A stretch of DNA of 64,000 nt from contig JBGTMS010000047.1 in the NCBI GenBank assembly GCA_041743425.1, forward strand, positions 1 through 64,000, given 5' to 3'. A program made the translations under genes and the position numbers. The notes under the pieces are model-generated. The model saw nothing but the letters and a program-made list of their open reading frames with translations, had not been told where the DNA came from and ran no database searches. Positions 34,535 through 43,726 of this stretch are shown piece after piece. Origin of the DNA: JTS-RE37 sp041743425. GTDB taxonomy: Bacteria; Bacteroidota; Bacteroidia; Flavobacteriales; Flavobacteriaceae. Position 1 is the stretch's first letter. Every line of letters starts with the position of its first letter.

Positions 34535-34542
34535 TACCTTTG
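34535..34542 (+). promoter_or_regulatory. -7 element (TACCTTTG) for the yicC-gmk-nadD operon
   Basis: Exact TAnnTTTG match, 22 bases before the ATG at 34565. It also shows that the longer open frame beginning at 34481 is not the real start. Confidence 0.55.
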
Positions 34543-34564
34543 GCGAAAAATTAATCCAGCTTTT

Positions 34565-35422
34565 ATGATCCATTCAATGACAGGTTTTGGGAAGCATGTT
34601 ACCCAACTTCCTTCCAAAAAGATTTCTATTGAACTTAAATCTCTCAATAGCAAAAGCCTGGACATTAATGCGAGAATGCCCGCCAATTATCGGGAGATGG
34701 AACTCGAACTTCGCAAAATCATAGCTGGTGCACTTGAGCGAGGTAAAATTGACTTTGGATTATATGTTGAAATTACAGGCGATGAGGCAGCCCCCGGGCT
34801 GAATGAGGTCGTGATACGGCAATATATGAAACAATTGCGTTCCATTGCTCATGGGGAAGAGCTGAGGTTGCTGGAAATGGCCGTTCGGCTTCCGGATGCC
34901 CTCAAGGCCGATAGGGATGACCTGGACGAAAAAGAATATCAGGTCATATTGGAGACATTGAAAGTTGCGCTAAAGGAGATCAATGACTTCAGGGAACAGG
35001 AAGGCAGGGTGCTGGAACAGGATTTTTTGGAAAGGATTGCAGTAATAAAAGAGTTGCTGGAAAGTCTTAAATTATTGGATCCGCCACGACTGGCGACCCT
35101 TCGGGAAAAGTTAGAAAGGGCTGTATCCGATCTTAAGACGGAAGTTGACAGTAACCGATTTGAGCAGGAGCTCATTTATTACCTGGAGAAGTATGATATA
35201 ACTGAAGAAAAATTGAGGCTATCCAACCATCTTGATTTTTTTTACAAGACCCTTAAGTCAGATGATTCAAACGGCAGAAAACTGGGTTTTATCAGTCAGG
35301 AAATTGGCAGAGAGATTAACACCATAGGCTCGAAAGCCAACTATGCACCCATGCAGCAGCTCGTAGTCCGGATGAAGGATGAGTTGGAAAAGGTGAAGGA
35401 ACAATTGCTTAATGTCCTATAA
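34565..35422 (+). CDS. YicC-family endoribonuclease
   Basis: A 285-residue YicC-type protein. The N-terminus MIHSMTGFGKHV and SIELKSLNSKSLDI, and the C-terminal QEIGREINTIGSKAN, are family marks. Homologues are metal-dependent endoribonucleases involved in RNA decay, and yicC is often found with gmk. The frame is open upstream to 34481, but the start at 34565 gives the canonical N-terminus and lies after the promoter. Its stop overlaps the gmk start by one base (TAATG), so they are translationally coupled. Confidence 0.95.
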   Translation: MIHSMTGFGKHVTQLPSKKISIELKSLNSKSLDINARMPANYREMELELRKIIAGALERGKIDFGLYVEITGDEAAPGLNEVVIRQYMKQLRSIAHGEELRLLEMAVRLPDALKADRDDLDEKEYQVILETLKVALKEINDFREQEGRVLEQDFLERIAVIKELLESLKLLDPPRLATLREKLERAVSDLKTEVDSNRFEQELIYYLEKYDITEEKLRLSNHLDFFYKTLKSDDSNGRKLGFISQEIGREINTIGSKANYAPMQQLVVRMKDELEKVKEQLLNVL

Positions 35423-36021
35423 TGAAAGGAGGTAAACTGCTTGTTTTTTCGGCCCCTTCAGGTAGTGGTAAAACTACTATTGTCCGGCATCTCCTTGATC
35501 AGCCGGATTTGAATCTCGCCTTCTCCGTTTCGGCCACTTCCAGGCCGAGACGTGTAAAAGAGAAGCACGGCCAGCATTATTATTTTATGACCATCTCAGA
35601 ATTTAAGAATCATATTAAGAACAATGATTTTCTGGAATGGGAAGAAGTGTATCGCGATAACTTTTATGGCACGCTGAAAAGCGAGGTCGAGCGATTGTGG
35701 GCGGAGGGAAAGAACGTAATTTTCGACATCGATGTGGTGGGCGGACTCCGAATAAAGAAAAAGTTTCCGGAACGTACGCTGGCCGTTTTTGTTAAACCGC
35801 CCAGTGTGGACGAATTGAAAATCCGGTTGAAAAAGCGCAGTACAGAGAGCGATGATAAGATCAATATGCGGATTGCCAAGGCTTCAATTGAAATGGCAAC
35901 AGCTCCCCAGTTTGACAGCATCATCAAGAATTATGACCTCGAAGTAGCCTTAAATGAAGCACATGCCATGGTAAAGGAGTTTATTCATATCGCGACGGCA
36001 GATGAGTTACATCAGCCATGA
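35422..36021 (+). CDS. gmk: Guanylate kinase
   Basis: A 199-residue enzyme making GDP from GMP and ATP. The P-loop is at about residues 10-19 (SAPSGSGKTT); the GMP-binding part follows (TSRPRRVKEKHGQHYYF) and the IDVVGGLRIKKKFP segment matches the family. It overlaps yicC by one base and nadD by four, so translation of all three is linked. Essential for nucleotide synthesis. Confidence 0.97.
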   Translation: MKGGKLLVFSAPSGSGKTTIVRHLLDQPDLNLAFSVSATSRPRRVKEKHGQHYYFMTISEFKNHIKNNDFLEWEEVYRDNFYGTLKSEVERLWAEGKNVIFDIDVVGGLRIKKKFPERTLAVFVKPPSVDELKIRLKKRSTESDDKINMRIAKASIEMATAPQFDSIIKNYDLEVALNEAHAMVKEFIHIATADELHQP

Positions 36022-36602
36022 AAAGGATCGGCCTTTATTTTGGCACTTTTAACCCCATTCATATTGGCCACCTGATCATTGCCAGCTATATGGCGGAATT
36101 CTCTGATCTTGAGGAGGTCTGGTTTGTAATCACCCCACGCAGCCCCTTTAAGACAAAGGAAACCTTACTCGCTGACAACCATAGGTATCAGATGGTATAT
36201 GAGGCGGTAAAGAACTTTCCCAAATTAAAACCCAGCACTGTAGAATTTGATTTGCCTCAGCCCAATTACACTATTCAAACACTGGCGTACCTCTCAGAAA
36301 GGCAGTCGTCGGAAATTGATTTTTCCCTAATAATGGGAGGCGATAATCTGAAAGGCCTTCATAAGTGGAAGAATTACGAGGAGATACTGCGCAACTATCA
36401 CATTTATGTCTATCCAAGAATTTCAGAGGGTGCCGATGAGGAACGATTCAAGACACATCCGATGATACATCATATAGATGCTCCGGTGATCGAGATTTCC
36501 TCCAGTTTTATCCGTCGGCAACATAGTGCAGGGAGAGACATTCGGGCGATGGTGCCGGAAGGAGTATGGAAATATATGGATGAAATGAATTTTTATCGTT
36601 AA
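36018..36602 (+). CDS. nadD: Nicotinate-nucleotide adenylyltransferase
   Basis: A 194-residue enzyme joining NaMN and ATP to give NaAD in NAD synthesis. The nucleotidyltransferase motif HIGH is at 15-18 (GTFNPIHIGHL) and the second signature ISSSFIRR is near residue 160. The middle LIMGGDNLKGLHKW is the third family block. It overlaps the gmk stop by four bases (ATGA). It is the last gene of the housekeeping operon and converges on the hypothetical gene at 36630. Confidence 0.97.
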   Translation: MKRIGLYFGTFNPIHIGHLIIASYMAEFSDLEEVWFVITPRSPFKTKETLLADNHRYQMVYEAVKNFPKLKPSTVEFDLPQPNYTIQTLAYLSERQSSEIDFSLIMGGDNLKGLHKWKNYEEILRNYHIYVYPRISEGADEERFKTHPMIHHIDAPVIEISSSFIRRQHSAGRDIRAMVPEGVWKYMDEMNFYR

Positions 36603-36629
36603 GAATCTAAAACTCTGCTAAACAGGTCT

Positions 36630-37031
36630 TTAACGCTGCTTCAGCAGGCGTGTGGCCCATTCCTTCGCTTCTTCCAGAGAATGGAATACCTTAAGCGGAC
36701 AGGAGATAAATTGTTGTTCAAGTGTTGCGATTCGCAGGTTGATATCGTCATAAACAACTACTGCGTAACCCTTAAGATTGGAGAAAAATTCCTTGGCATC
36801 AAGATGGACAGTTGGATCAAAAGAATGTGATTTTTTTCTGTCTGAAATAAAAACAAGAGGAGTTTCAGGGGTATAATAATCAAGCCCCCTCATAAAAACA
36901 GGAATGGCATTATTAAAATTTACATTGACTCCTTCCTTTATTTCAGACACGATCAAATTCGGGTAAAAATGAAAGAACCCGATGTCCAAATCGAGTGTTA
37001 CCAGCAAGGTGTCCGGCGAAGAAGTGATCAA
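36630..37031 (-). CDS. STAS-like protein of unknown function
   Basis: A 133-residue protein read from a TTG at 37031; a stop lies just upstream in frame, so no ATG start is available. Its pattern of strands and helices, with VFHSLEEAKEWATRLL at the C-terminus, resembles small STAS/SpoIIAA-like proteins common in Flavobacteriia. The central VVVYDDINLRIATLEQQFI segment is conserved in form. No catalytic site is visible and its role is unknown. It converges with nadD. Confidence 0.65.
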   Translation of the reverse strand: MITSSPDTLLVTLDLDIGFFHFYPNLIVSEIKEGVNVNFNNAIPVFMRGLDYYTPETPLVFISDRKKSHSFDPTVHLDAKEFFSNLKGYAVVVYDDINLRIATLEQQFISCPLKVFHSLEEAKEWATRLLKQR

Positions 37032-37152
37032 CTTATTTAATGTTTTTCATCGTCAAGATACAATTTCTAACCCAGAATTTAAATTGATCTTTTGTAAAAT
37101 TGATTGTTAGGGTCAAATATTTGGGTCAAACCAGCAATTTTTCATTGATAAT

Positions 37153-38226
37153 TTACCTTTTTAATATCTTTTCAGCATTTTTTCCGTAGATCTTTTCCAG
37201 CGTCTGGTCGCTGAGGTCAAGTCCGTTAAGAGGCCAGTGATAGGAAAACCGACCCTTGTCGTAGAAATGCTCATCCGAGGTTTCAAGGATCCTGAAAGTG
37301 ATTTCATACATTGACGTGTCCATGCCCATATCCGTCCCGTAAACAAGTCTGTCCGCGTATTTTTCAAAAAAGACTTTTACCGCCCTTGGGATAGGGGCAA
37401 TTTCCGCATATCTGGCCGATATGTCCGCATAGAGATTGGGATACGTGTCAAAGAGCTCCCCTAAAATACTGAGATCATAACTGCAATTGGCCAGATGGCA
37501 GGCGATGAATGTGGTGCCCGGGTTGTTTCTTACAGCCGACCCTAAGGTGGTGACCAGATCCTTATGAAGCAACAAGCCGGCCTTGGTAGTGTCAATTTTC
37601 CAGGTAAATGCATTCATCAGGCCGTCATTATGTTTGTCCATAGGAAGATACATCCAGATGGGATCTGCGACATGGATGCTAACGGGCATGCCCAGTTCTC
37701 CACATCTTTTCAACAAGGGTGTCATTCGCGGGTCATCCATATGCATTCCAATGGCCGGCGGGGAAGGTTTCGAATAGAAGAGACCCTCTCCCTTGTCCCC
37801 AAGCTCACCTACACCTCTTGCCCCAACTTTGTAACATCGCTCCAATTCCTTAATGGCTTTTTCACTCCATCCCTTATCCTTATATCCGCTATAGTCAAAA
37901 CCGCACCACAGCTCGAACCGGTCCCCATATTTGGCGTACATTTTATAAATGCTATCAAACCGCTGCCCGGTACTATAGGTCAGGATAATCGACTTTTCAA
38001 CGCCGACCCTGTCCATGGTTTCCACCCAGGTTTTTATTTCCTCCTCAGAAGCAGCATAAGGATGTGAATGAAAATCCACAATAGGGTATTTTGCTTTTTC
38101 AACCTTCGTCTTTTGAACTTTATAGGCAGAAACCGGATCATGGTCTTTTAGTAAAATATCCTCTTGCCCGGATAGAAAATAAGAGGTGAGAAATACCAGG
38201 ACGGCGCAAAGGATCATTTTTTTCAT
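37153..38226 (-). CDS. Amidohydrolase-2 family metal-dependent hydrolase, exported
   Basis: A 357-residue TIM-barrel hydrolase. The ATG at 38226 starts a signal peptide (MKKMILCAVLVFLTSYFLSGQ); the frame is open further upstream but would overlap the neighbouring gene. Metal ligands are visible: H53-S-H55 (DFHSHPY), His in SIHVADPIW, His in ACHLANCSYDL and Asp in VYGTDMGMD, as in the amidohydrolase-2 family. The substrate may be a lactone, a decarboxylated acid or a similar sugar-derived product; it cannot be read. It follows the sialate-O-acetylesterase gene by 31 bases. Confidence 0.88.
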   Translation of the reverse strand: MKKMILCAVLVFLTSYFLSGQEDILLKDHDPVSAYKVQKTKVEKAKYPIVDFHSHPYAASEEEIKTWVETMDRVGVEKSIILTYSTGQRFDSIYKMYAKYGDRFELWCGFDYSGYKDKGWSEKAIKELERCYKVGARGVGELGDKGEGLFYSKPSPPAIGMHMDDPRMTPLLKRCGELGMPVSIHVADPIWMYLPMDKHNDGLMNAFTWKIDTTKAGLLLHKDLVTTLGSAVRNNPGTTFIACHLANCSYDLSILGELFDTYPNLYADISARYAEIAPIPRAVKVFFEKYADRLVYGTDMGMDTSMYEITFRILETSDEHFYDKGRFSYHWPLNGLDLSDQTLEKIYGKNAEKILKR

Positions 38227-38257
38227 AGGGAACATATATAATGGAGTTATTATTAGA

Positions 38258-40219
38258 TTAATCATTGATATTACCGGTTTGGAAGGGAGTTGCGGGAAGA
38301 CCTTCCCGGTTGTATAAATTGGCTCTTTCAGGATTATCAGCCCATGCGTATCGCACTGCCACAGGGTTGGTAATGCTCTTAGCACTTACCAGCACCTTAT
38401 TCCCCGAGATATGGGCATCAGCCCAAATAAAGTTACCATCTTCAGCTGCTATGCTAAATCCCTGCAGGAGTTCGTTTCCACTCGTTACCAAGCCCCCGCC
38501 TGTATGGTCAAAGGACAATTCAATACTACCTTCGCGAAGCTGCATCGTCTTATAGACCGGTCCCGAATAAACCACCTCCATTCCGTAGGCAATCTTCTCG
38601 GCGGCTAAGGCCAGTCTTTTACCTACATCCTGTTTGTTCCTTGGATGAATATCACCTGCTTCTCCAATATCGATAATCACGGCCTGGGCTGTTGACGGTA
38701 AGGCGAGAGCCTTGCTTTGGGACTCCCTTAAAATTGCCCAGCTACTTTCTGAGGGCTGGGGCTGGGGCTCCATAAAGTTGGCAAGTTGTACATAAAGGAA
38801 GGGAAAATCTCCCTGATTCCATAAAGTGCGCCAGCTTGTAATCAAGGTCTTAAACAGATCTTCATAGGCCAAGGCTTCCTGATCATTGCCCGCATTGGAC
38901 TCCCCCTGATACCAGAGCACCCCCTTGATCGGAAATGGCAACAGAGGATGGATCATTTTATTGTAAAGTAAGGTAGGTTGCTGGTTATCATTTTGCATAA
39001 GACCATTCATTTGAACCATTCCCACTTTGTATTTCCAGCCCCCACTGAGGGCTATCTTTTTCGCGTCGGTTTCCAAAAATAATAACTCAGGATCCCCATA
39101 GATACCTCCGCCCCCACCAGTGTCTTCCACACGGATGACCACAGTATTTCTACCCTCCCTCAGAAGGACCTGCGGAATATCGTATTTTCTTTCTTTATTA
39201 TAAGATTGAGCGGTCTCACCAACCAAACGACCGTTTACCCAGGTCTGATCGCTGTCATCAATGGTACCCAAACTCAGGGTGGCTGCTGTTCCCACAAATT
39301 CCTTACCAAGATCTAAAGACTTGCGAAACCAGAAGATTCCGTCGATCCCGTCCCATCCTGCCTTTTCCCAAAGTACAGGCAGGTCCATGGTCGACCAGCC
39401 TTCTTCATCCAGGTCTGGCGATGCCCACAGGTATTTTTCGTTGTCCTTTCCCAAATCACGATTCGGAATAACCGGCAACTTTTTCTTCAAATTTTCTACA
39501 AAGGCAGTCTGCTCAGCTTGTTTCCTTGCCTCTAACTCTGCAGCCATGGCAGCCGGATCTTCATAGCCAAGGTCTTGGGCCCTGATCCAGGGTTCAATCC
39601 GGCTTCCTCCCCAGGAACTGTTGATAAGACCAATAGGGATCTTCACGTCCCTGATGATCTTCCGGGCAAAAAAATAACCTACCGCAGTAAAATTACCCAC
39701 TGTTTCCGGACTGGCTACCTGCCATTCTCCTCCTGCAAGCTCCGGTTCAGGAAGGGGAGCAGAAGAAAGCGGGACTTTAAAATGGCGGATCTCAGGATGG
39801 GCGCCATTTTTCAACTCTATCTGAACATTATCTGAATTTCCGACAGTCCACTCCATATTTGATTGGCCTGAACATACCCATATATCTCCTATAAGGATAT
39901 CGGTAAATCGAATGGTTTCCTTTTCACCCTTGACGTTCATTTCAAAGGGACCGCCGGCAGGTGCCGGGTTCAATGAAATTTTCCATGAACCCTTATCGTC
40001 TGCCTTTGTCAGGTATTCGCGGTTATTGAAGATAACCACTACCTGTTCATTGGCTGCGGCCGTCCCCCAGACAGGAACTGCCAAATCCCTTTGTAAAACC
40101 ATATGATCCGAAAATAAAGCGGCCGGCTTTAACTGTGCCATTGACTGGCCAGGTAATATAAGCAGTAGTACAATGCAAAACTTACTAACTCCCGGGATAT
40201 CCCGCCCTGTTAGATTCAT
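38258..40219 (-). CDS. Sialate O-acetylesterase-type SGNH hydrolase
   Basis: A 653-residue exported esterase. An N-terminal signal (about 12-28, ending GQSMAQ) precedes the SASA/SGNH domain, with the catalytic Ser at S120 in VCSGQSNMEW and the second block WYQGESNAGN. A galactose-binding jelly-roll segment is inserted at about 250-370 (IDDSDQTWVNGRLVGETAQSYN, NTVVIRVEDTGGGGGIYG). Such enzymes remove O-acetyl groups from sialic acid or from plant polysaccharides; no sialic acid genes are near, so a polysaccharide role is possible. It heads the two-gene operon with the amidohydrolase. Confidence 0.93.
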   Translation of the reverse strand: MNLTGRDIPGVSKFCIVLLLILPGQSMAQLKPAALFSDHMVLQRDLAVPVWGTAAANEQVVVIFNNREYLTKADDKGSWKISLNPAPAGGPFEMNVKGEKETIRFTDILIGDIWVCSGQSNMEWTVGNSDNVQIELKNGAHPEIRHFKVPLSSAPLPEPELAGGEWQVASPETVGNFTAVGYFFARKIIRDVKIPIGLINSSWGGSRIEPWIRAQDLGYEDPAAMAAELEARKQAEQTAFVENLKKKLPVIPNRDLGKDNEKYLWASPDLDEEGWSTMDLPVLWEKAGWDGIDGIFWFRKSLDLGKEFVGTAATLSLGTIDDSDQTWVNGRLVGETAQSYNKERKYDIPQVLLREGRNTVVIRVEDTGGGGGIYGDPELLFLETDAKKIALSGGWKYKVGMVQMNGLMQNDNQQPTLLYNKMIHPLLPFPIKGVLWYQGESNAGNDQEALAYEDLFKTLITSWRTLWNQGDFPFLYVQLANFMEPQPQPSESSWAILRESQSKALALPSTAQAVIIDIGEAGDIHPRNKQDVGKRLALAAEKIAYGMEVVYSGPVYKTMQLREGSIELSFDHTGGGLVTSGNELLQGFSIAAEDGNFIWADAHISGNKVLVSAKSITNPVAVRYAWADNPERANLYNREGLPATPFQTGNIND

Positions 40220-40345
40220 TATTCATTTTTAGCAGAAGACCTAAAATAATAAAAAGTAAGGATATACCGGGATATTTCTCCCGGCCTTACCAGAATTCGG
40301 ATACGCCTCCATGCTGCCGGTATTCCGGTGCGGTGCCGGGAGGAT

Positions 40346-41065
40346 TTACAACGGCACTGCCCCGGTAACGGCATCAATTCCGAGATAGATATCATTCTCA
40401 TTGGTATACCAGGCTCGTATTTTCGGGATTCTCATCCCGGAAATCAATTCTTCTCCCTGTAATAAGATATACTCCCCATCATTCTTTGCTTCATCGTGAA
40501 AAAACTGGTATACCTGAAGCGCATAAGTGACGGGATCAAAATAAAAATACCAGGTATCTGCGCCAACTGACGGCTCATAGCCCACCTTTAAAACCAGGTA
40601 GCTTTTACCCTGGAATTCCCTGGTCACTACACGGGGATCAATGACTGTTCCGGGGTCATTTAATTTCATCGGTAACCCATAGAGGTAGCTGTAAAAGTTC
40701 TTCATAGTTATCCCTCTTTTACAATCAATGGCATGGGTTGCAGCATCCTCTTCTGAAATAACGGCACTTCCATTAAGGAAAGGGGTGCAGGCACCCTTAT
40801 CTATCTTATAAGTTACTGTATTGCCGTCCTTTGTTGCCGCAACTTCGAAATAGCCGGCAGGGAGGTTGAAAACCGCCCTGGTGATCCTTTCGGATTCACC
40901 GGGCCTTTCCGCTGAAATCATGATTTGGCCATGAAATCTTGCCCATTTGCTATCCGGATCATGATACTTAATGGCGTTCTGCAACAGCTCAGATCCCGTT
41001 AGTGAAACCTGAGCAGGAATACTAAGGGTACAATGAAATAGTAGAAGGAAAGGGATGGTGCGCAT
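40346..41065 (-). CDS. Exported protein, DUF6503-like
   Basis: A 239-residue exported protein. The signal (MRTIPFLLLFHCTLSIPAQ) is followed by a beta-rich fold with motifs such as IKYHDPDSKWARFHGQI, VTREFQGKSYLVLKVGYEPSVGADTWYFYFDPVTYALQVYQFF and IPKIRAWYTNENDIYLGID. This is the DUF6503 pattern as I know it, seen in many marine Flavobacteria; function unknown. It resembles lipoprotein-carrier-like beta folds (LolA/LppX-type). Downstream on the same strand is the sialate esterase, 126 bases away. It may be a separate unit. Confidence 0.75.
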   Translation of the reverse strand: MRTIPFLLLFHCTLSIPAQVSLTGSELLQNAIKYHDPDSKWARFHGQIMISAERPGESERITRAVFNLPAGYFEVAATKDGNTVTYKIDKGACTPFLNGSAVISEEDAATHAIDCKRGITMKNFYSYLYGLPMKLNDPGTVIDPRVVTREFQGKSYLVLKVGYEPSVGADTWYFYFDPVTYALQVYQFFHDEAKNDGEYILLQGEELISGMRIPKIRAWYTNENDIYLGIDAVTGAVPL

Positions 41066-41366
41066 AGAGATGATATGATAGAGGAAAATTAACGAGAATC
41101 TCGGATTTGGGCAAATGGTAGTGGAGCTAAGTTAACGCGCTAACGGTTAAGCTTTTTAGTCGTAATTATCTTGCCCTCACCCTAAGAGGCAATAATTATC
41201 TCTATCTGGGCCATTTTATAGGATTTTTCCACTCTTTTAGGGTGGGCAAAAGAGAAGTCCAGATTCATTGGCTTATCCTTTATTTACGCTAAATAAATTC
41301 GGAAGCCCTGAGAAAGAATGATTTCCAGACTGAAAGCAAAAGATAGAGATAAAAATTAATCATTTT
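41066..41366. other. Non-coding gap between two minus-strand genes
   Basis: About 300 bases between the PiT gene and the DUF6503-like gene. TAATTATCTTGCC can pair, with a two-base bulge, with GGCAATAATTA (about 41161-41194), but no T-tract follows. A pseudopalindrome of TTAAC and GTTAA parts lies near 41131-41150. No gene is seen. Confidence 0.35.
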
Positions 41367-43658
41367 CTACCACTCCATCCTGCCGCTGGCTACATGGCCT
41401 TTATAGGTAGTGTCATATTGATTCAAAAGATTAAATGTTGCCATCATTAAATCTTTTGTTTCAAGCAACAAAGAAAAGTAAAGAGTGGTATTTTTCGGGC
41501 TCGATTCTTCGGTGCGGGTCCGCTCAATCTGCTTCTCAATCTTTTGTGAAACCATGTCAAAGATTTCCTGTTTGGACTTAAGGATCAATCCAATTTGTTC
41601 AAAGGAATGTTCGTCAAAGGCTTTTTTACTCCGCGACAGAATCTCACCCAGTTTCTGATCTATTTCCTTGAGGTCTTTAATTTGGTTGTATTTGAGTTTT
41701 TTATGATTGTTATGAACATGCTTATGACTTACCTGCCCAATATATTCCAGTGTCTGGGCCATATCCTGCAGATATCCGAGAATGTTGATATAGAAATTGC
41801 TTGCCCCCACACTTTTGTCATCCAGGTTCTTTATGAAATAGAAAATACTATCCCTTAAGTCATCAATTTCATTGGTAAGTTTGGCGCCTTGCTTTTTATT
41901 CTTTTTTAAAAGATCCAGATTTTGGGTGGCCAGACCGTTGATTGAATTTGAATAGATCTTATTGCTTCGTTTGACGACGTTGGAAATATTTTTGGAACTC
42001 TCTTCCATCACCCCGCGAAGGGAGCTGCTCTCAGCCCTGTTCAGACTGTCCTCCGCCCTGATCTCCTTGGATTTTTTCCGATAGGAAAGATAATTCCTTA
42101 CCAGCAGCATAATGGCCGCGAGAAGCAACAAAGCAATCGCGATACCCTTTCCAAAACTTATAATCGTGAGAACCACACCAGCCGCAATAAATGCAAGGAT
42201 AGCGGTAAGGAACCAACCCCCGATGACATTTAGTACTCCGGCCACCCTGTACACCGCGCTCTCGCTTCCCCAGGCCCTGTCCGCCAGAGAACTTCCCATA
42301 GCCACCATAAAGGTAACATAAGTCGTGGAAAGCGGCAGTTTGTATGAGGTAGCTACGGAAATCAAAATCCCGGCCACCATCAGATTCACAGACGCCCGCA
42401 CGGCGTCAAAGGCCGGCTGGTCACTGATCTTTCCTTTAACAAGTTTGGCTGCCGGTTTTGTGAAACGTTTATCAATCTTTTCACTGAGCTCGCCAGGAAT
42501 TAGCCGTGAAGAATAGTTGCCAATGAGCATACCAAAACGAACGACACCTCTGGAGATAAAATTTGGCTCAAAGCGTTCTTTGGCCTCGCCTTCACGGGCG
42601 AGGTTGATCTCAGTGTCGGTGACATACCGGGCCTTTTTTGAAAGCCAAAGGGTAGCAACCATGACAATACCTGATAAGAATAACAAAATAGTAGGAGTAG
42701 GGACCTTAGCAGCCAGTATGCTCATATTAAATTCAGTAGCGGCTGTACCAGAAGCACTCCAGGCTTCATAGGCTTGATAAGCAGCAATCGGAACCCCTAT
42801 AAAATTGACGAGGTCATTACCTGCAAAGGCAAGAGCCAGGGCAAAAGTTCCAACAGCAATCACCACTGTGTAAATGCTGGTTTTAGTGAAGGAAGTAAGA
42901 AGATAGGACAGAATAAAACACAGAATAAAGCTCAGAACAACTATGAGCGGTGCCTTGGCCTCCAGAAATTCTGAAATTTGGAGGCCACCGATAAGCTCGA
43001 ATTTGGCAGCAGCGAAAGGCGTGTCCTGAATCCCTTTGATAAATATAAAATAAGTCATGGCGGTTAAAGCCACTCCTCCAAAGACAGATCCTGCCCATGC
43101 TGCTTTTTTCTTAAAATCATAAGAAAGTAAGAGGCGTGACACCCATTGCACAAGTGCGCCAATACTAAATGATATGACCACGGAAAGTAAAATACCCATT
43201 ATAATTTCCGTTGCCTTCGAGGTATTAATATATTCAATTATTTCACTAACATTACCGCCCCCCATTATGACTTTTACGACTGACATCGCCACCGCAGCTC
43301 CTAGGAGCTCGAAGACAATGGATACCGTGGTGGAGGTTGGCATACCGATGGTATTAAAGAAATCCAGTAACAGGATGTCCGTGATCATCACGGCCATAAA
43401 GATGTACATGATTTCGTTAAAATAGAATTCTTCCGGATTGAATATCCCTTTTCGGGCCACCTCCATCATTCCACTCGAAGATATGGCACCCAATGCAATA
43501 CCCAAACTGGCAACGATCATGATGGTCCGAAATGAAATCGCCTTGGAACCTATGGCGGAATTCAGGAAATTTACTGCATCATTGCTGACTCCCACCACCA
43601 AATCTGCCACCGCAAGGACAGCAAGTGCGATGACCATCAGTAAATAAATGTCGTTCAT
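41367..43658 (-). CDS. PiT-family inorganic phosphate permease with PhoU-like C-terminal domain
   Basis: A 763-residue membrane protein. Residues 1-500 hold the PiT duplication: GVSNDAVNFLNSAIGSKA and, in the second half, LPLSTTYVTFMVAMGSSLADRAWG. These sodium- or proton-coupled carriers import phosphate (or metal-phosphate). Residues 545-763 form a soluble helical domain resembling PhoU, a fusion common in Bacteroidota and probably regulatory, like a built-in PhoU. Two 11-bp repeats upstream (43705-43726) and a -7-like element (43682-43689) are described below. It is a single-gene unit. Confidence 0.92.
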   Translation of the reverse strand: MNDIYLLMVIALAVLAVADLVVGVSNDAVNFLNSAIGSKAISFRTIMIVASLGIALGAISSSGMMEVARKGIFNPEEFYFNEIMYIFMAVMITDILLLDFFNTIGMPTSTTVSIVFELLGAAVAMSVVKVIMGGGNVSEIIEYINTSKATEIIMGILLSVVISFSIGALVQWVSRLLLSYDFKKKAAWAGSVFGGVALTAMTYFIFIKGIQDTPFAAAKFELIGGLQISEFLEAKAPLIVVLSFILCFILSYLLTSFTKTSIYTVVIAVGTFALALAFAGNDLVNFIGVPIAAYQAYEAWSASGTAATEFNMSILAAKVPTPTILLFLSGIVMVATLWLSKKARYVTDTEINLAREGEAKERFEPNFISRGVVRFGMLIGNYSSRLIPGELSEKIDKRFTKPAAKLVKGKISDQPAFDAVRASVNLMVAGILISVATSYKLPLSTTYVTFMVAMGSSLADRAWGSESAVYRVAGVLNVIGGWFLTAILAFIAAGVVLTIISFGKGIAIALLLLAAIMLLVRNYLSYRKKSKEIRAEDSLNRAESSSLRGVMEESSKNISNVVKRSNKIYSNSINGLATQNLDLLKKNKKQGAKLTNEIDDLRDSIFYFIKNLDDKSVGASNFYINILGYLQDMAQTLEYIGQVSHKHVHNNHKKLKYNQIKDLKEIDQKLGEILSRSKKAFDEHSFEQIGLILKSKQEIFDMVSQKIEKQIERTRTEESSPKNTTLYFSLLLETKDLMMATFNLLNQYDTTYKGHVASGRMEW

Positions 43659-43681
43659 AAGTTTTTGGTCATTTCAATTCG

Positions 43682-43726
43682 CAAATATCATCAGTATTAC
43701 TGCTCACTATGTTATCTTATGGTTAA
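43682..43726 (-). promoter_or_regulatory. Tandem 11-bp repeats and -7-like element before the PiT gene
   Basis: Read on the minus strand, TTAACCATAAG (43726-43716) and ATAACATAGTG (43715-43705) are adjacent 11-bp units with TAAC at the same offset. GATATTTG (43689-43682) fits five of six fixed positions of the -7 element, and its G is 32 bases from the T of the second TAAC. The PiT ATG is 24 bases further. Confidence 0.5.
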
